DNA of 6,062 nucleotides from Candidatus Methanogasteraceae archaeon UBA261 (GTDB lineage Archaea; Halobacteriota; Methanosarcinia; Methanosarcinales; Methanogasteraceae), in contig DAWR01000211.1 in NCBI GenBank assembly GCA_002506015.1, positions 1 through 6,062 on the forward strand, written 5' to 3'. Below are positions 1 through 5,149 of the stretch, piece after piece. The notes below the pieces were generated by a model. The model was not told where the DNA came from and searched no databases. It saw nothing but the letters and a program-made list of their open reading frames with translations. Position numbers and translations under genes: made by a program. Each line of letters begins with the position of its first letter. Positions within the stretch are counted from its first letter, which is position 1.

Positions 1-1255
1 TCTCTTTGTGATAGTCCTCCTGCTTACAATCGTGGCTCTGGTGGGCATCTCCGTAGCCTCTGGAGCTGCGGACATGACCGTGAGTGATTCTTATTCTTCG
101 ATACTACGCAAACTCTTTCCCGATCGCTTTGAGTCAGAGTATATCTTCATATATGACGATGTTCCGGGAAGTGATAGCGATAGGCTCCTCAACTACCTCC
201 ATGCTGAGTATGGTATCGACTGGGTAGAGTATGCACAGATCAGCAAATCCGATGACGGCAGAACCATCGATATCTTCAATGGCGAAAATTCAGCCAAAAT
301 AACCCTCGATGAGATGGATAGCGGGAAAGCGTGGTTGAAGATTGAGGGCGGCAAAAGCGATAACCTGGAAGTCAAGGATAAGAACGGTGAGATGAAGATA
401 CACGAGTCGACATGGCTTGTGGATGTATGCGTCTGGAATCTCCGGCTTCCACGCGTCCTCCTTGCCATACTGGCAGGCATCTCTCTCGGGGCTTCGGGCG
501 CGATCATGCAGTGGGCACTTAAGAATCCGATTGCTTCGCCATACACGCTTGGAATCTCATCAAGCGCTGGAATCGGCGGTTCGCTTGCAATTCTTGCAGG
601 TGCAGGCATCGTTGGTGGAAAATATCTGATCATGGGGGCTGCCTTCGTCTCTGCCCTGATCGCAACAGCGATCATCCTCTATATCTCGAGGCGCAACTGG
701 GCAACCCCTGTACTGGTCGTATTGATAGGTATTGCACTGGTGATCCTCTCCAGTCCGGTGATGACGATACTCAGGTACTTTGGCGAGGCAGAGGCTATGA
801 AGGAAGCGGTCTTCTGGATGGTCGGCGACCTCAACAGGGCATCGTGGGACGTGCTGGCATACATGGCTGGCACAATTGTACTCTGTGTGATCCTCCTACT
901 CCTGCCAATTGTCCTGCCACCACTATTCGGTGCAGACGGGAGGCGTACCAGGACTTATGCAATGGTTGTTGCGAGTCTACTGGTTGCAATCACGGTCTGC
1001 TTCACAGGAACGATCGGATTCATCGGACTACTGACTCCGCATATCTGTCGTCTGGTCATCGGAGATTATCAAAGGTTTGTAATTCCGGTATCAGGACTTG
1101 TTGGTGCGGTACTTCTGCTTGGATTGGACCTGGTGGCAAAAACAGTCATTTCACCGGTTGTTCTCCCGGTGGGCGTGTTGACACTATGGATGGGTGTTCC
1201 GTTACTTGTGTATCTCATAGTGCGAGAGGGAATAAAGGAAATGGGATTGACATGA
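1..1255 (+). CDS. FecCD/BtuC-family ABC transporter permease (5' end outside window)
   Basis: Membrane permease of an ABC importer of the iron-siderophore/haem/cobalamin class, which works as a dimer with two ATPases and an external binding protein. The frame is open back to base 2 and the first helix is already under way at the GTG at 8, so the true start is probably upstream; residue numbers count from that GTG. Family marks are WNLRLPRVLLA (about 143-153), NPIASPYTLGISSSAG (173-188), GTIGFIGLLTPHICRL (334-349) and the C-terminal LPVGVLTLWMGVPLLVYL. Several further hydrophobic helices lie between these. Two features are odd. About 95 hydrophilic residues (roughly 38-134) sit between helices 1 and 2, where the family normally has a short loop. 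The cytoplasmic stretch at about 300-316 is shorter than usual and lacks the familiar LG...A..LG pattern. The substrate cannot be told from sequence. The stop overlaps an ATG (ATGA), but no ATPase gene follows. Confidence 0.9.
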   Translation, partial: LFVIVLLLTIVALVGISVASGAADMTVSDSYSSILRKLFPDRFESEYIFIYDDVPGSDSDRLLNYLHAEYGIDWVEYAQISKSDDGRTIDIFNGENSAKITLDEMDSGKAWLKIEGGKSDNLEVKDKNGEMKIHESTWLVDVCVWNLRLPRVLLAILAGISLGASGAIMQWALKNPIASPYTLGISSSAGIGGSLAILAGAGIVGGKYLIMGAAFVSALIATAIILYISRRNWATPVLVVLIGIALVILSSPVMTILRYFGEAEAMKEAVFWMVGDLNRASWDVLAYMAGTIVLCVILLLLPIVLPPLFGADGRRTRTYAMVVASLLVAITVCFTGTIGFIGLLTPHICRLVIGDYQRFVIPVSGLVGAVLLLGLDLVAKTVISPVVLPVGVLTLWMGVPLLVYLIVREGIKEMGLT

Positions 1256-1302
1256 AAATCGCAACACCCAGCCTCACCGTCCATGAAAGCCCAAATCTTT
1301 AA
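1252..1302 (+). other. 16-codon ORF overlapping the permease stop; possible remnant of the ATPase gene
   Basis: An ATG overlaps the permease stop as ATGA, the usual sign of translational coupling in ABC importer operons, where the ATPase gene commonly comes next. The frame reads MKIATPSLTVHESPNL and then meets TAA. The opening MKI could be the beginning of an ATPase, but there is no Walker A motif and nothing recognisable follows. It may be a chance ORF, a short coupled peptide, or the stump of a deleted gene. I cannot choose between these. Confidence 0.25.
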
Positions 1303-1333
1303 AAAAACACTATCTATTCTTATGTAGGAGAGG
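1298..1333 (+). promoter_or_regulatory. Promoter and Shine-Dalgarno ahead of the interrupted TPR gene
   Basis: A TATA-like TTTAAAAAA lies at 1298-1306. About 26 bases downstream of its centre, near 1328, is the expected transcription start. A strong ribosome binding site, GGAGAGG (1327-1333), sits 3 bases before the ATG at 1337. If the start prediction is right the leader is only about 10 bases and consists mostly of the ribosome binding site. These signals argue that the short frame at 1337 is a genuine gene start. Confidence 0.5.
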
Positions 1334-1336
1334 AAA

Positions 1337-1471
1337 ATGCCCATCTATACCAGATGTATACGACCGCACAGTATTGACCCGGGATTGTTCACCAACCGGG
1401 AGGGCGAATACCACCATACAAAAGAGATCTTGAGGAGCATTATACTCGATAGTGTCACGTCAATCCTGTAA
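1337..1471 (+). pseudogene. 5' fragment of the TPR-protein gene, cut off by the IS630 element
   Basis: A 44-codon frame with a good ribosome binding site, beginning MPIYTRCIRPHSIDP. Only the first 38 codons (to 1450) belong to the host gene; the last residues and the TAA at 1469-1471 are read from the left inverted repeat of the insertion sequence. If the element is removed and the base at 1436 is ignored, the frame runs as KEILRALYSIGAIQQTIGNA into the TPR repeats that resume at 2668. I therefore infer it is the start of that gene. Without that one-base correction the rejoined frame soon stops. The stretch LFTNREGE resembles the F..RE.E motif that precedes P-loops in some ATPases, but no P-loop follows. 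Function unknown. Confidence 0.5.
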
Positions 1472-1476
1472 TGTCG
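1450..1476 (+). repeat. IS630 left terminal inverted repeat
   Basis: The outer 14 bases, TAGTGTCACGTCAA including the TA target, are a perfect inverted match to 2654-2667. Counting inwards to 27 bases, 21 of 27 positions match the right end, and the inner TGTCG is again identical. Confidence 0.92.
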
Positions 1477-1518
1477 CAAAGAATATAACACATGTTCTTC
1501 ATAATCAATCTGGGATGA

Positions 1519-1998
1519 TTGAATATGAAGAAATACATCGTGACGCTTGCAAAAGAGGAGCGCGAAGCTCTTGACGCACTTACTTCCAAAGGTAAACACC
1601 AATCACAGAAAATCCTCAACGCTCTGATTCTACTCGGGTGCGATGAGGGCGCGTATCAGGTGAAACGTTCAACCAACGAAGTAATGGCCTCCGCCCTGAA
1701 CATAAGTATGAGAAAGATTGACCGCGTGAAGAAGCGGTTTGTCGAGGAAGGTATTGAAATTGCCCTCAACGGGAGAAAAGGAAGCCGCATCTATGCTAAA
1801 AAAGCTGACGGCGATTTTGAAGCCCATTTGGTTGCATTGAGTTGCAGTGAGCCACCTGAAGGCTTTGCGAGATGGTCTCTGAGGTTATTAGCCGACAGGG
1901 TTGTCGAGCTTGATTATATTGATAGCGTTTCTCATGAAACGATACGCCGCATTCTAAAAAAAACGAAATCAAGCCTTGGCAACGAAAAGGGTGGGTAA
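1519..1998 (+). CDS. IS630-family transposase, N-terminal DNA-binding part (frame 0)
   Basis: This is the DNA-binding half of the transposase. A first helix-turn-helix-like region is visible around residues 50-85 (NEVMASALNISMRKIDRVKK). A second segment, SHETIRRILKK, ends the domain near residue 146. The start could be the TTG at 1519 or, more likely, the ATG at 1525, two codons on, with GGGATGAT upstream at 1512-1519. The frame runs through eight A's (1956-1963) and stops at TAA 1996-1998. The catalytic domain continues in the -1 frame. Read through a -1 shift at 1956-1962, the product is about 379 residues from the TTG, a normal length for this family. Alone it would be a binding protein without catalytic residues. 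Confidence 0.88.
   Translation: MNMKKYIVTLAKEEREALDALTSKGKHQSQKILNALILLGCDEGAYQVKRSTNEVMASALNISMRKIDRVKKRFVEEGIEIALNGRKGSRIYAKKADGDFEAHLVALSCSEPPEGFARWSLRLLADRVVELDYIDSVSHETIRRILKKTKSSLGNEKGG
1956..1962 (+). promoter_or_regulatory. Candidate -1 ribosomal frameshift site A AAA AAA in the transposase
   Basis: In frame 0 the codons are CTA AAA AAA ACG, so the heptamer A_AAA_AAA is phased exactly as a canonical -1 slippery site. A -1 slip gives ..LKKNEIKPWQRKGW.., running straight into the catalytic frame without a stop. A small hairpin, GGTGG (1990-1994) with CCACC (2001-2005) and a 6-base loop over the frame-0 stop, lies downstream. At 27 bases from the heptamer it is farther than typical stimulators. 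A simple mutation or a homopolymer sequencing error would look the same. Confidence 0.5.
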
Positions 1999-2033
1999 TT
2001 CCACCGGAGCAAAACGGCAACTTTGTTGCAAAT

Positions 2034-2657
2034 ATGGAAATGGTGTTGGATGTTTACAAACGTCCGTTTGATCCACGATATCCCGTCGTGTGCATGGACG
2101 AATCACCTAAGCAGCTGATTGCAGAGACCAGAACTCCCATTCCTGCAACGCCTGGGCATCCGAACATGCATGATTATGAATATAGGCGTTGTGGTATGTG
2201 CAATATTTTTCTCGCCGGTGAGCCATTAGCAGGGACGCGCATGGTGAAGATCACCGAAAGAAAAACCAAGCGGGACTGGGCTCGTTTTATAGAAGAAATC
2301 GCAGATCAATACGAAACAGCAGAAAAAATAACGCTGGTGATGGACAATCTGAACACACACGTCCCAGGATCGCTCTATGAAACATTTCAGCCGGACAAGG
2401 CAAAGGCGATATTGGGTAGATTTGAGTTTGTATACACCCCGAAGCATGGGAGCTGGTTGAATATGGCTGAGATTGAGTTGAACGTGCTCACAGGACAGTG
2501 TTTAAACAGAAGAATCGACGACATCGAGGTTGTCCGGAAAGAAGTGCGAGCATGGCAGGAATTCAGAAACAACAGAAATGCGAAAGTCAATTGGCAATTC
2601 ACTGCAGAGGAGGCCCGGATAAAGTTATCTCGCCTTTACCCGACACTTGAAAGTTGA
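2034..2657 (+). CDS. IS630-family transposase, catalytic DDE part (-1 frame)
   Basis: This is the RNase H-like DDE domain that cuts and joins DNA at the element's ends. The three acidic residues are visible: D in VVCMDES (codon 2097-2099), D in VMDNLNTH (2343-2345) and E in WLNMAEIE (2469-2471). The surrounding TPKHGSWLNMAEIE block is a hallmark of the family. The ATG at 2034 is only the first ATG in this frame. Family-like sequence (NEIKPWQRKGWVIPPEQNG) continues upstream to 1962, so the real product is most likely a frameshift fusion with the N-terminal part, not a separate protein. The TGA stop (2655-2657) lies in the right inverted repeat. Confidence 0.92.
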   Translation: MEMVLDVYKRPFDPRYPVVCMDESPKQLIAETRTPIPATPGHPNMHDYEYRRCGMCNIFLAGEPLAGTRMVKITERKTKRDWARFIEEIADQYETAEKITLVMDNLNTHVPGSLYETFQPDKAKAILGRFEFVYTPKHGSWLNMAEIELNVLTGQCLNRRIDDIEVVRKEVRAWQEFRNNRNAKVNWQFTAEEARIKLSRLYPTLES

Positions 2658-2667
2658 CGTGACACTA
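2641..2667 (-). repeat. IS630 right terminal inverted repeat
   Basis: Reverse complement of the left end: the outer 14 bases are identical and 21 of 27 match overall. It contains the transposase stop and ends in the TA that abuts the resumed TPR gene. Confidence 0.92.
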
Positions 2668-3441
2668 GGTGCTATCCAGCAGACGATCGGGAATGCCATC
2701 TCAGCAATAGAGTATTACGAGCAAGCACTCCCTATCAGCAGGGTGGTGTACGGTGACAGACATCCAGACGTGGCAACATATCTCAACAACACCGGCTCGG
2801 CATGGGATAACCTCGGCGAGCATAAGAAAGCGATTGGGTACTACGAGCAGGCTCTCTCGATTGACACTGAGGTCTACGGCGAGAGACATCCTACGGTGGC
2901 AACATATCTCAACAATATCGGCTTGGCATGGCACGTCCTTGGCGAGCATGAGAAAGCGATGAAGTACTATGAGCAGGCACTTTCTATTCGCAAGGATGTG
3001 TATGGTGATCACCATCCTGATGTAGCAACGACACTCAACAACATCGGCGGGGTATGGCATGACCTTAACAAGCCAAGAAAGGCGATTAAGTACTACGAGC
3101 AGCCCCTCTTGATTGGCCGGGATGTGTACGGTGACAAACATCCTGCGGTGGCAAGAAATCTCAACAATATCGGTTCATCATGGCATCAGCTTGGCAAGCC
3201 ACGAAAAGCAATCGAGTACTACGAGCAGGCACTCTCGATCGACCGGGATGTGTACGGTGGCAGACATCCTGCAGTTGCAACAGATCTCAACAACATCGGC
3301 ATGGCATGGCGTGCACTCGGCGATTTGCGACGTGCAAGTACCTGTCTTCAGCAGGCGTACACCATATTTCAAGAGTTCTATGGCGACGGGCACCCCAGTA
3401 CCCGAAATGTAAAGGAGCTGCTGGATGCCTTGAATAAGTGA
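2647..3441 (+). CDS. Tetratricopeptide (TPR) repeat protein, 3' part of an IS-interrupted gene
   Basis: A helical-repeat protein of the kinesin-light-chain-like TPR type, usually a protein-protein interaction scaffold. From 2668 it holds one unit lacking its first five residues, then five units of 42 residues with pattern .LNNIG.AW..LGE..KAI.YYEQALSI...VYGDRHP.VAT. The last unit diverges (LQQAYTIFQEFYGDGHPS) and ends in a short cap, LLDALNK. There is no signal peptide, membrane segment or enzyme domain in what remains. The nominal start (TTG 2647, or GTG 2659) lies inside the insertion sequence and overlaps the transposase stop, with no ribosome binding site seen. It is probably the stranded remainder of the gene starting at 1337, although weak expression by coupling to the transposase is possible. 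The partner is unknown. Confidence 0.8.
   Translation: MKVDVTLGAIQQTIGNAISAIEYYEQALPISRVVYGDRHPDVATYLNNTGSAWDNLGEHKKAIGYYEQALSIDTEVYGERHPTVATYLNNIGLAWHVLGEHEKAMKYYEQALSIRKDVYGDHHPDVATTLNNIGGVWHDLNKPRKAIKYYEQPLLIGRDVYGDKHPAVARNLNNIGSSWHQLGKPRKAIEYYEQALSIDRDVYGGRHPAVATDLNNIGMAWRALGDLRRASTCLQQAYTIFQEFYGDGHPSTRNVKELLDALNK
2779..3408 (+). repeat. Tandem 126-bp repeats encoding 42-residue TPR units (5 copies)
   Basis: Five units begin near 2779, 2905, 3031, 3157 and 3283, each 126 bases. A partial unit precedes them at 2668-2778. Similarity is visible in the DNA as well as the protein: tactacgagcaggc, gtgtacggtg and ctcaacaa(c/t)atcgg recur in most copies. This suggests fairly recent internal duplication or ongoing homogenisation. 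The last copy is the most divergent. Confidence 0.85.
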
Positions 3442-3451
3442 ATGTCCCCCA

Positions 3452-3527
3452 ATCAGGCACCCACCCCCACAAACGAACTTCCGGAGTGCGCACAACACCT
3501 GCTGCTACGCCGCATGATGTGCCTGAT
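3452..3527. repeat. 9-bp inverted repeat ahead of cofE
   Basis: ATCAGGCAC (3452-3460) and its reverse complement GTGCCTGAT (3519-3527) are separated by 58 bases. The right arm runs directly into the TATA-like box of cofE, so it could be an operator half-site. It could also be chance. The rest of the 118-base gap after the TPR gene shows nothing else I recognise. Confidence 0.35.
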
Positions 3528-3533
3528 ATAAAT
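3525..3533 (+). promoter_or_regulatory. TATA-type promoter of cofE, probable leaderless transcript
   Basis: GATATAAAT is centred near 3529, about 31 bases before the cofE ATG. With the usual 25-27 base spacing, transcription starts within a few bases of the start codon. No Shine-Dalgarno precedes the ATG (agcacgaacc), which fits leaderless translation. Confidence 0.55.
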
Positions 3534-3559
3534 CCCATGCGACACAGATAGCACGAACC

Positions 3560-4327
3560 ATGAACCTGAATGCAGTAACTGTTCCGGATATTCCGCTGAT
3601 TGAGAGTGGCGACGATCTTGCAGAGATTATCTGCAAACGAGTCGCGTTGCAGGATTGTGACATCGTCGTTGTCGCGTCCACGATCGTTGCAAAGGCTGAG
3701 GGGAGAATCGTGAGACTGCAAGATATCAGTCCGACAAAGCGTGCAATTGCGATCGCTGATGCGAACGAGAGCGATTCGGGGTTTATCCAGGCGGTTCTCG
3801 ACGAGAGTGTGGAGACGCTCATCGAGTCGCCATTCCTTCTCACGAAGACGCGGCGCGGAAACATCTGTGTGAATGCCGGAATCGACGGATCGAACGTGGA
3901 TGGGGATGGTGATCACATTATACTGCTACCGGACGATCCTGACAAGAGCGCAAAAAATATGAGGGCTGATATGCTTTCGATAACCGGTAAGAAGGTGAGT
4001 GTGGTAATCACTGACACCAACGGACGGGCATTTCGTGATGGGCAGATCGGAGTTGCGATCGGAGTCTCCGGAATCAGACCGACCAGAGACTGGCGCGGGA
4101 CATGTGATCTCTTCGGCGATGTTCTTGAGGTTGCAAACGAAGCGATCGTTGACGAACTCGCTTCTGCTGCAAACCTTCTCTTTGGCGAAGGTTGCGACGG
4201 GACCCCGGTTGTGGTGATCCGCGGGCTCGATCTTTACGCTGAATCTGATGGAATCGGATCACTGTACTTCCCGGAATCAGATGATGTCATCCGAAGAACA
4301 CTTCTAACAGCGAAAGATGAAAAATAG
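3560..4327 (+). CDS. cofE: Coenzyme F420-0:L-glutamate ligase (CofE)
   Basis: A cytoplasmic ligase that uses GTP to add L-glutamate residues to F420-0, forming the gamma-glutamyl tail of coenzyme F420, the hydride carrier of methanogens and related archaea. The 255-residue length is normal for the archaeal single-domain enzyme. Recognisable blocks are SGDDLAEII (16-24), KTRRGNICVNAGIDGSNV (96-113), LLPDDPDKSA (122-131), VVITDTNGRAFRDGQIGVAIG (148-168), DWRGTCDLFG (177-186) and EGCDGTPVVVIRGL (210-223). Asp109 in GIDGSN and Asp152-Thr153 in ITDTNGR match conserved positions expected to bind metal and nucleotide. It seems to be transcribed alone, from its own promoter, towards the convergent tRNA gene that ends 4 bases past its stop. 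No other F420 gene is in view. Confidence 0.96.
   Translation: MNLNAVTVPDIPLIESGDDLAEIICKRVALQDCDIVVVASTIVAKAEGRIVRLQDISPTKRAIAIADANESDSGFIQAVLDESVETLIESPFLLTKTRRGNICVNAGIDGSNVDGDGDHIILLPDDPDKSAKNMRADMLSITGKKVSVVITDTNGRAFRDGQIGVAIGVSGIRPTRDWRGTCDLFGDVLEVANEAIVDELASAANLLFGEGCDGTPVVVIRGLDLYAESDGIGSLYFPESDDVIRRTLLTAKDEK
4320..4324 (-). terminator. Short oligo-T run after tRNA-Pro
   Basis: On the minus strand, TCTTCTATTTTTC follows the tRNA 3' end by a few bases. Its five T's (4320-4324) could act as an archaeal oligo-T terminator for the rpsI-rpoN-tRNA unit. It lies inside the last codons of cofE on the other strand, so the two units would overlap slightly at their ends. Confidence 0.35.
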
Positions 4328-4331
4328 AAGA

Positions 4332-4406
4332 TGGGGCCGCTGCGATTTGAACGCAGGTGTCGGCGTCCCGGACGCCGAAGGATGGACCAAGCTACCTCAC
4401 GGCCCC
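4332..4406 (-). tRNA. tRNA-Pro (anticodon CGG)
   Basis: It folds as a full cloverleaf on the minus strand. The acceptor stem is GGGGCCG/CGGCCCC with A73. The D arm has AGCTTGGTCCA in its loop. The anticodon stem CGGCG/CGCCG holds the loop TCCGGGA, and the T stem CTGCG/CGCAG holds the loop TTCAAAT. The anticodon is CGG, reading the proline codon CCG. CCA is not encoded and no intron is seen. Position 33, before the anticodon, is C instead of the nearly universal U; the usual proline loop is TTCGGGA. The gene starts 12 bases after the rpoN stop on the same strand and is probably co-transcribed with rpsI and rpoN and released by processing. Confidence 0.93.
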
Positions 4407-4418
4407 ATTGGTCAACAA

Positions 4419-4604
4419 TCAGTAATATGGTGCAAAATCGTCAACCAACTCTGCATGGGTCAGGAGCATTCTCCGGCAGCAGTATCTCTCGACTCCGAGA
4501 TCATCCATAACCTTTGCCGGATCTTCCAGTTCTATTCTCTTCTTGTACTCCTGCCACGCGCTGGATACGACCTTTCCGCAGGTGAAACAACGAACAGGGA
4601 TCAT
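4419..4604 (-). CDS. rpoN: DNA-directed RNA polymerase subunit N (Rpo10/Rpb10)
   Basis: A small zinc-binding subunit of archaeal RNA polymerase, the homologue of eukaryotic Rpb10, which helps hold the D/L assembly platform to the large subunits. The 61-residue product starts MIPVRCFTCGKV and carries the family zinc site: C6 and C9 in CFTCGK with the adjacent C42-C43 in YCCRRM. The start at 4604 is set by the conserved MIPVRC opening and by a Shine-Dalgarno GGTGAT a few bases upstream, which overlaps the TGA of rpsI. The frame is open further upstream, but that is antisense overlap with rpsI, not coding. It lies 7 bases after rpsI and 12 before the tRNA. The rpoK gene often found next in archaea is absent here. 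Confidence 0.97.
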   Translation of the reverse strand: MIPVRCFTCGKVVSSAWQEYKKRIELEDPAKVMDDLGVERYCCRRMLLTHAELVDDFAPYY

Positions 4605-4611
4605 AACGCAA

Positions 4612-5016
4612 TCACCGGTATGATTTCTGTCTGCGTGTTCTTGCGCCTTTGCCGCCGAACTTCTTTGCCTCTGTGTGTCTCGAGTCACTGACCAGCAGAT
4701 TGCGGTCATAATCCGAAAACGTCTGTTTGAGCGTTGTATCGTTCGTCCATGCCAGAAGTCCTTTGGCGATCGCCGTTCTCGCAGCATCCGCCTGACCCAT
4801 GACGCCACCGCCGCGCGTATTCACGCTGATGTCAACGCCACTGGCAATCTCTTCGCCAGCGAGTATGAGCGGCTCCTGCATCTTGAGTCTGGCGAGTTCA
4901 GGATCGCAGATCTCAAGTGGCTTCTTGTTGATGCGCACCCTGCCTACGCCTTCCTTGATTGTTGCACGTGCAACCGCGGTCTTCTTTTTACCCGATGAAT
5001 TGATAACCCTGATCAT
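4612..5016 (-). CDS. rpsI: Small ribosomal subunit protein uS9
   Basis: A protein of the 30S head whose basic C-terminal tail reaches the P site and contacts the tRNA anticodon region. The 134-residue product is normal for archaeal uS9. It shows SGKKKTAVARATI near the N-terminus, SGVDISVNTRGGGVMGQADA (59-78) in the middle and the invariant ending QKSYR. No Shine-Dalgarno precedes the ATG at 5016. A TATA box about 29 bases upstream suggests a leaderless mRNA. It is the first gene of a unit with rpoN and tRNA-Pro. In many archaea uL13 and eL18 genes precede it, but here a divergent promoter and rplO take that place. Confidence 0.97.
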   Translation of the reverse strand: MIRVINSSGKKKTAVARATIKEGVGRVRINKKPLEICDPELARLKMQEPLILAGEEIASGVDISVNTRGGGVMGQADAARTAIAKGLLAWTNDTTLKQTFSDYDRNLLVSDSRHTEAKKFGGKGARTRRQKSYR

Positions 5017-5149
5017 CTGGTAGTGGTATCTTTTGTTACGTGATATAAAGATATCTCATGCAAGACAGAGCGCCGGTAGAACAACCTTTATATCCATACG
5101 ATCGTGATATTAATAAATACCGAATCTGAAAAAATAGAGGCTGTACAGG
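5017..5149. promoter_or_regulatory. Divergent promoter region between rpsI and rplO
   Basis: These 133 bases hold two TATA boxes with the same 9-mer CTTTATATC, one on each strand. On the minus strand it is at 5042-5050, about 30 bases before the rpsI ATG, implying a leaderless transcript. On the plus strand it is at 5086-5094, about 60 bases before the rplO ATG, implying a leader of about 34 bases with GAGG (5137-5140) as Shine-Dalgarno. A second AT-rich box, TATTAATAAATA (5108-5119), could be an alternative plus-strand promoter. The minus-strand box is part of a small palindrome, GATAT-AAAG-ATATC (5042-5055). Confidence 0.6.

Larger units (their letters stand above)
1450..2667 (+). mobile_element. 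Complete IS630-family insertion sequence
   Basis: A transposon of about 1.2 kb bounded by terminal inverted repeats (1450-1476 and 2641-2667) and by TA dinucleotides at 1450-1451 and 2666-2667. TA is the target duplicated by the IS630/Tc1-mariner superfamily. The single transposase gene fills almost the whole element in two overlapping frames, and its stop codon lies inside the right repeat. All three catalytic acidic residues are present, so the element may still be active if the two frames are joined by ribosomal frameshifting. It sits inside a TPR gene whose two parts flank it. A TATA-like GAATATAAC at 1481-1489 may drive the transposase. Confidence 0.93.

Noticed and set aside
193..675. 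160-codon minus-strand frame inside the permease gene
   Set aside because: It is antisense to strongly recognisable FecCD sequence, has no family resemblance, and has an implausible composition.
844..1302. 152-codon plus-strand frame overlapping the end of the permease
   Set aside because: It is a shifted reading of the conserved permease C-terminus. Only the last 16 codons, after the ATGA overlap, could be anything, and they are listed separately.
1337..1450. N-terminus of a STAND-type ATPase (F..RE.E motif) that lost its ATPase domain
   Set aside because: The motif is short, and the flanks rejoin to complete a TPR unit exactly at the TA target, which argues against a large missing segment.
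1337..1471. Independent 44-residue small protein
   Set aside because: Its last codons and stop come from the IS630 inverted repeat, so it is better read as a truncated gene start, although the fragment may still be translated.
2779..3408. CRISPR-like tandem repeats
   Set aside because: The period is 126 bases with no spacers and the units are in-frame TPR codons.
3287..3916. 209-codon minus-strand frame across the TPR end and cofE start
   Set aside because: It lies antisense to two recognisable coding regions and resembles no family.
4317..4691. 124-codon plus-strand frame over the tRNA, rpoN and rpsI
   Set aside because: It runs antisense through a tRNA and two certain genes.
4605..4808. 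Upstream extension of rpoN to a start at 4808
   Set aside because: The extension lies within rpsI in another frame. The conserved MIPVRC start and the GGTGAT site fix the start at 4604.
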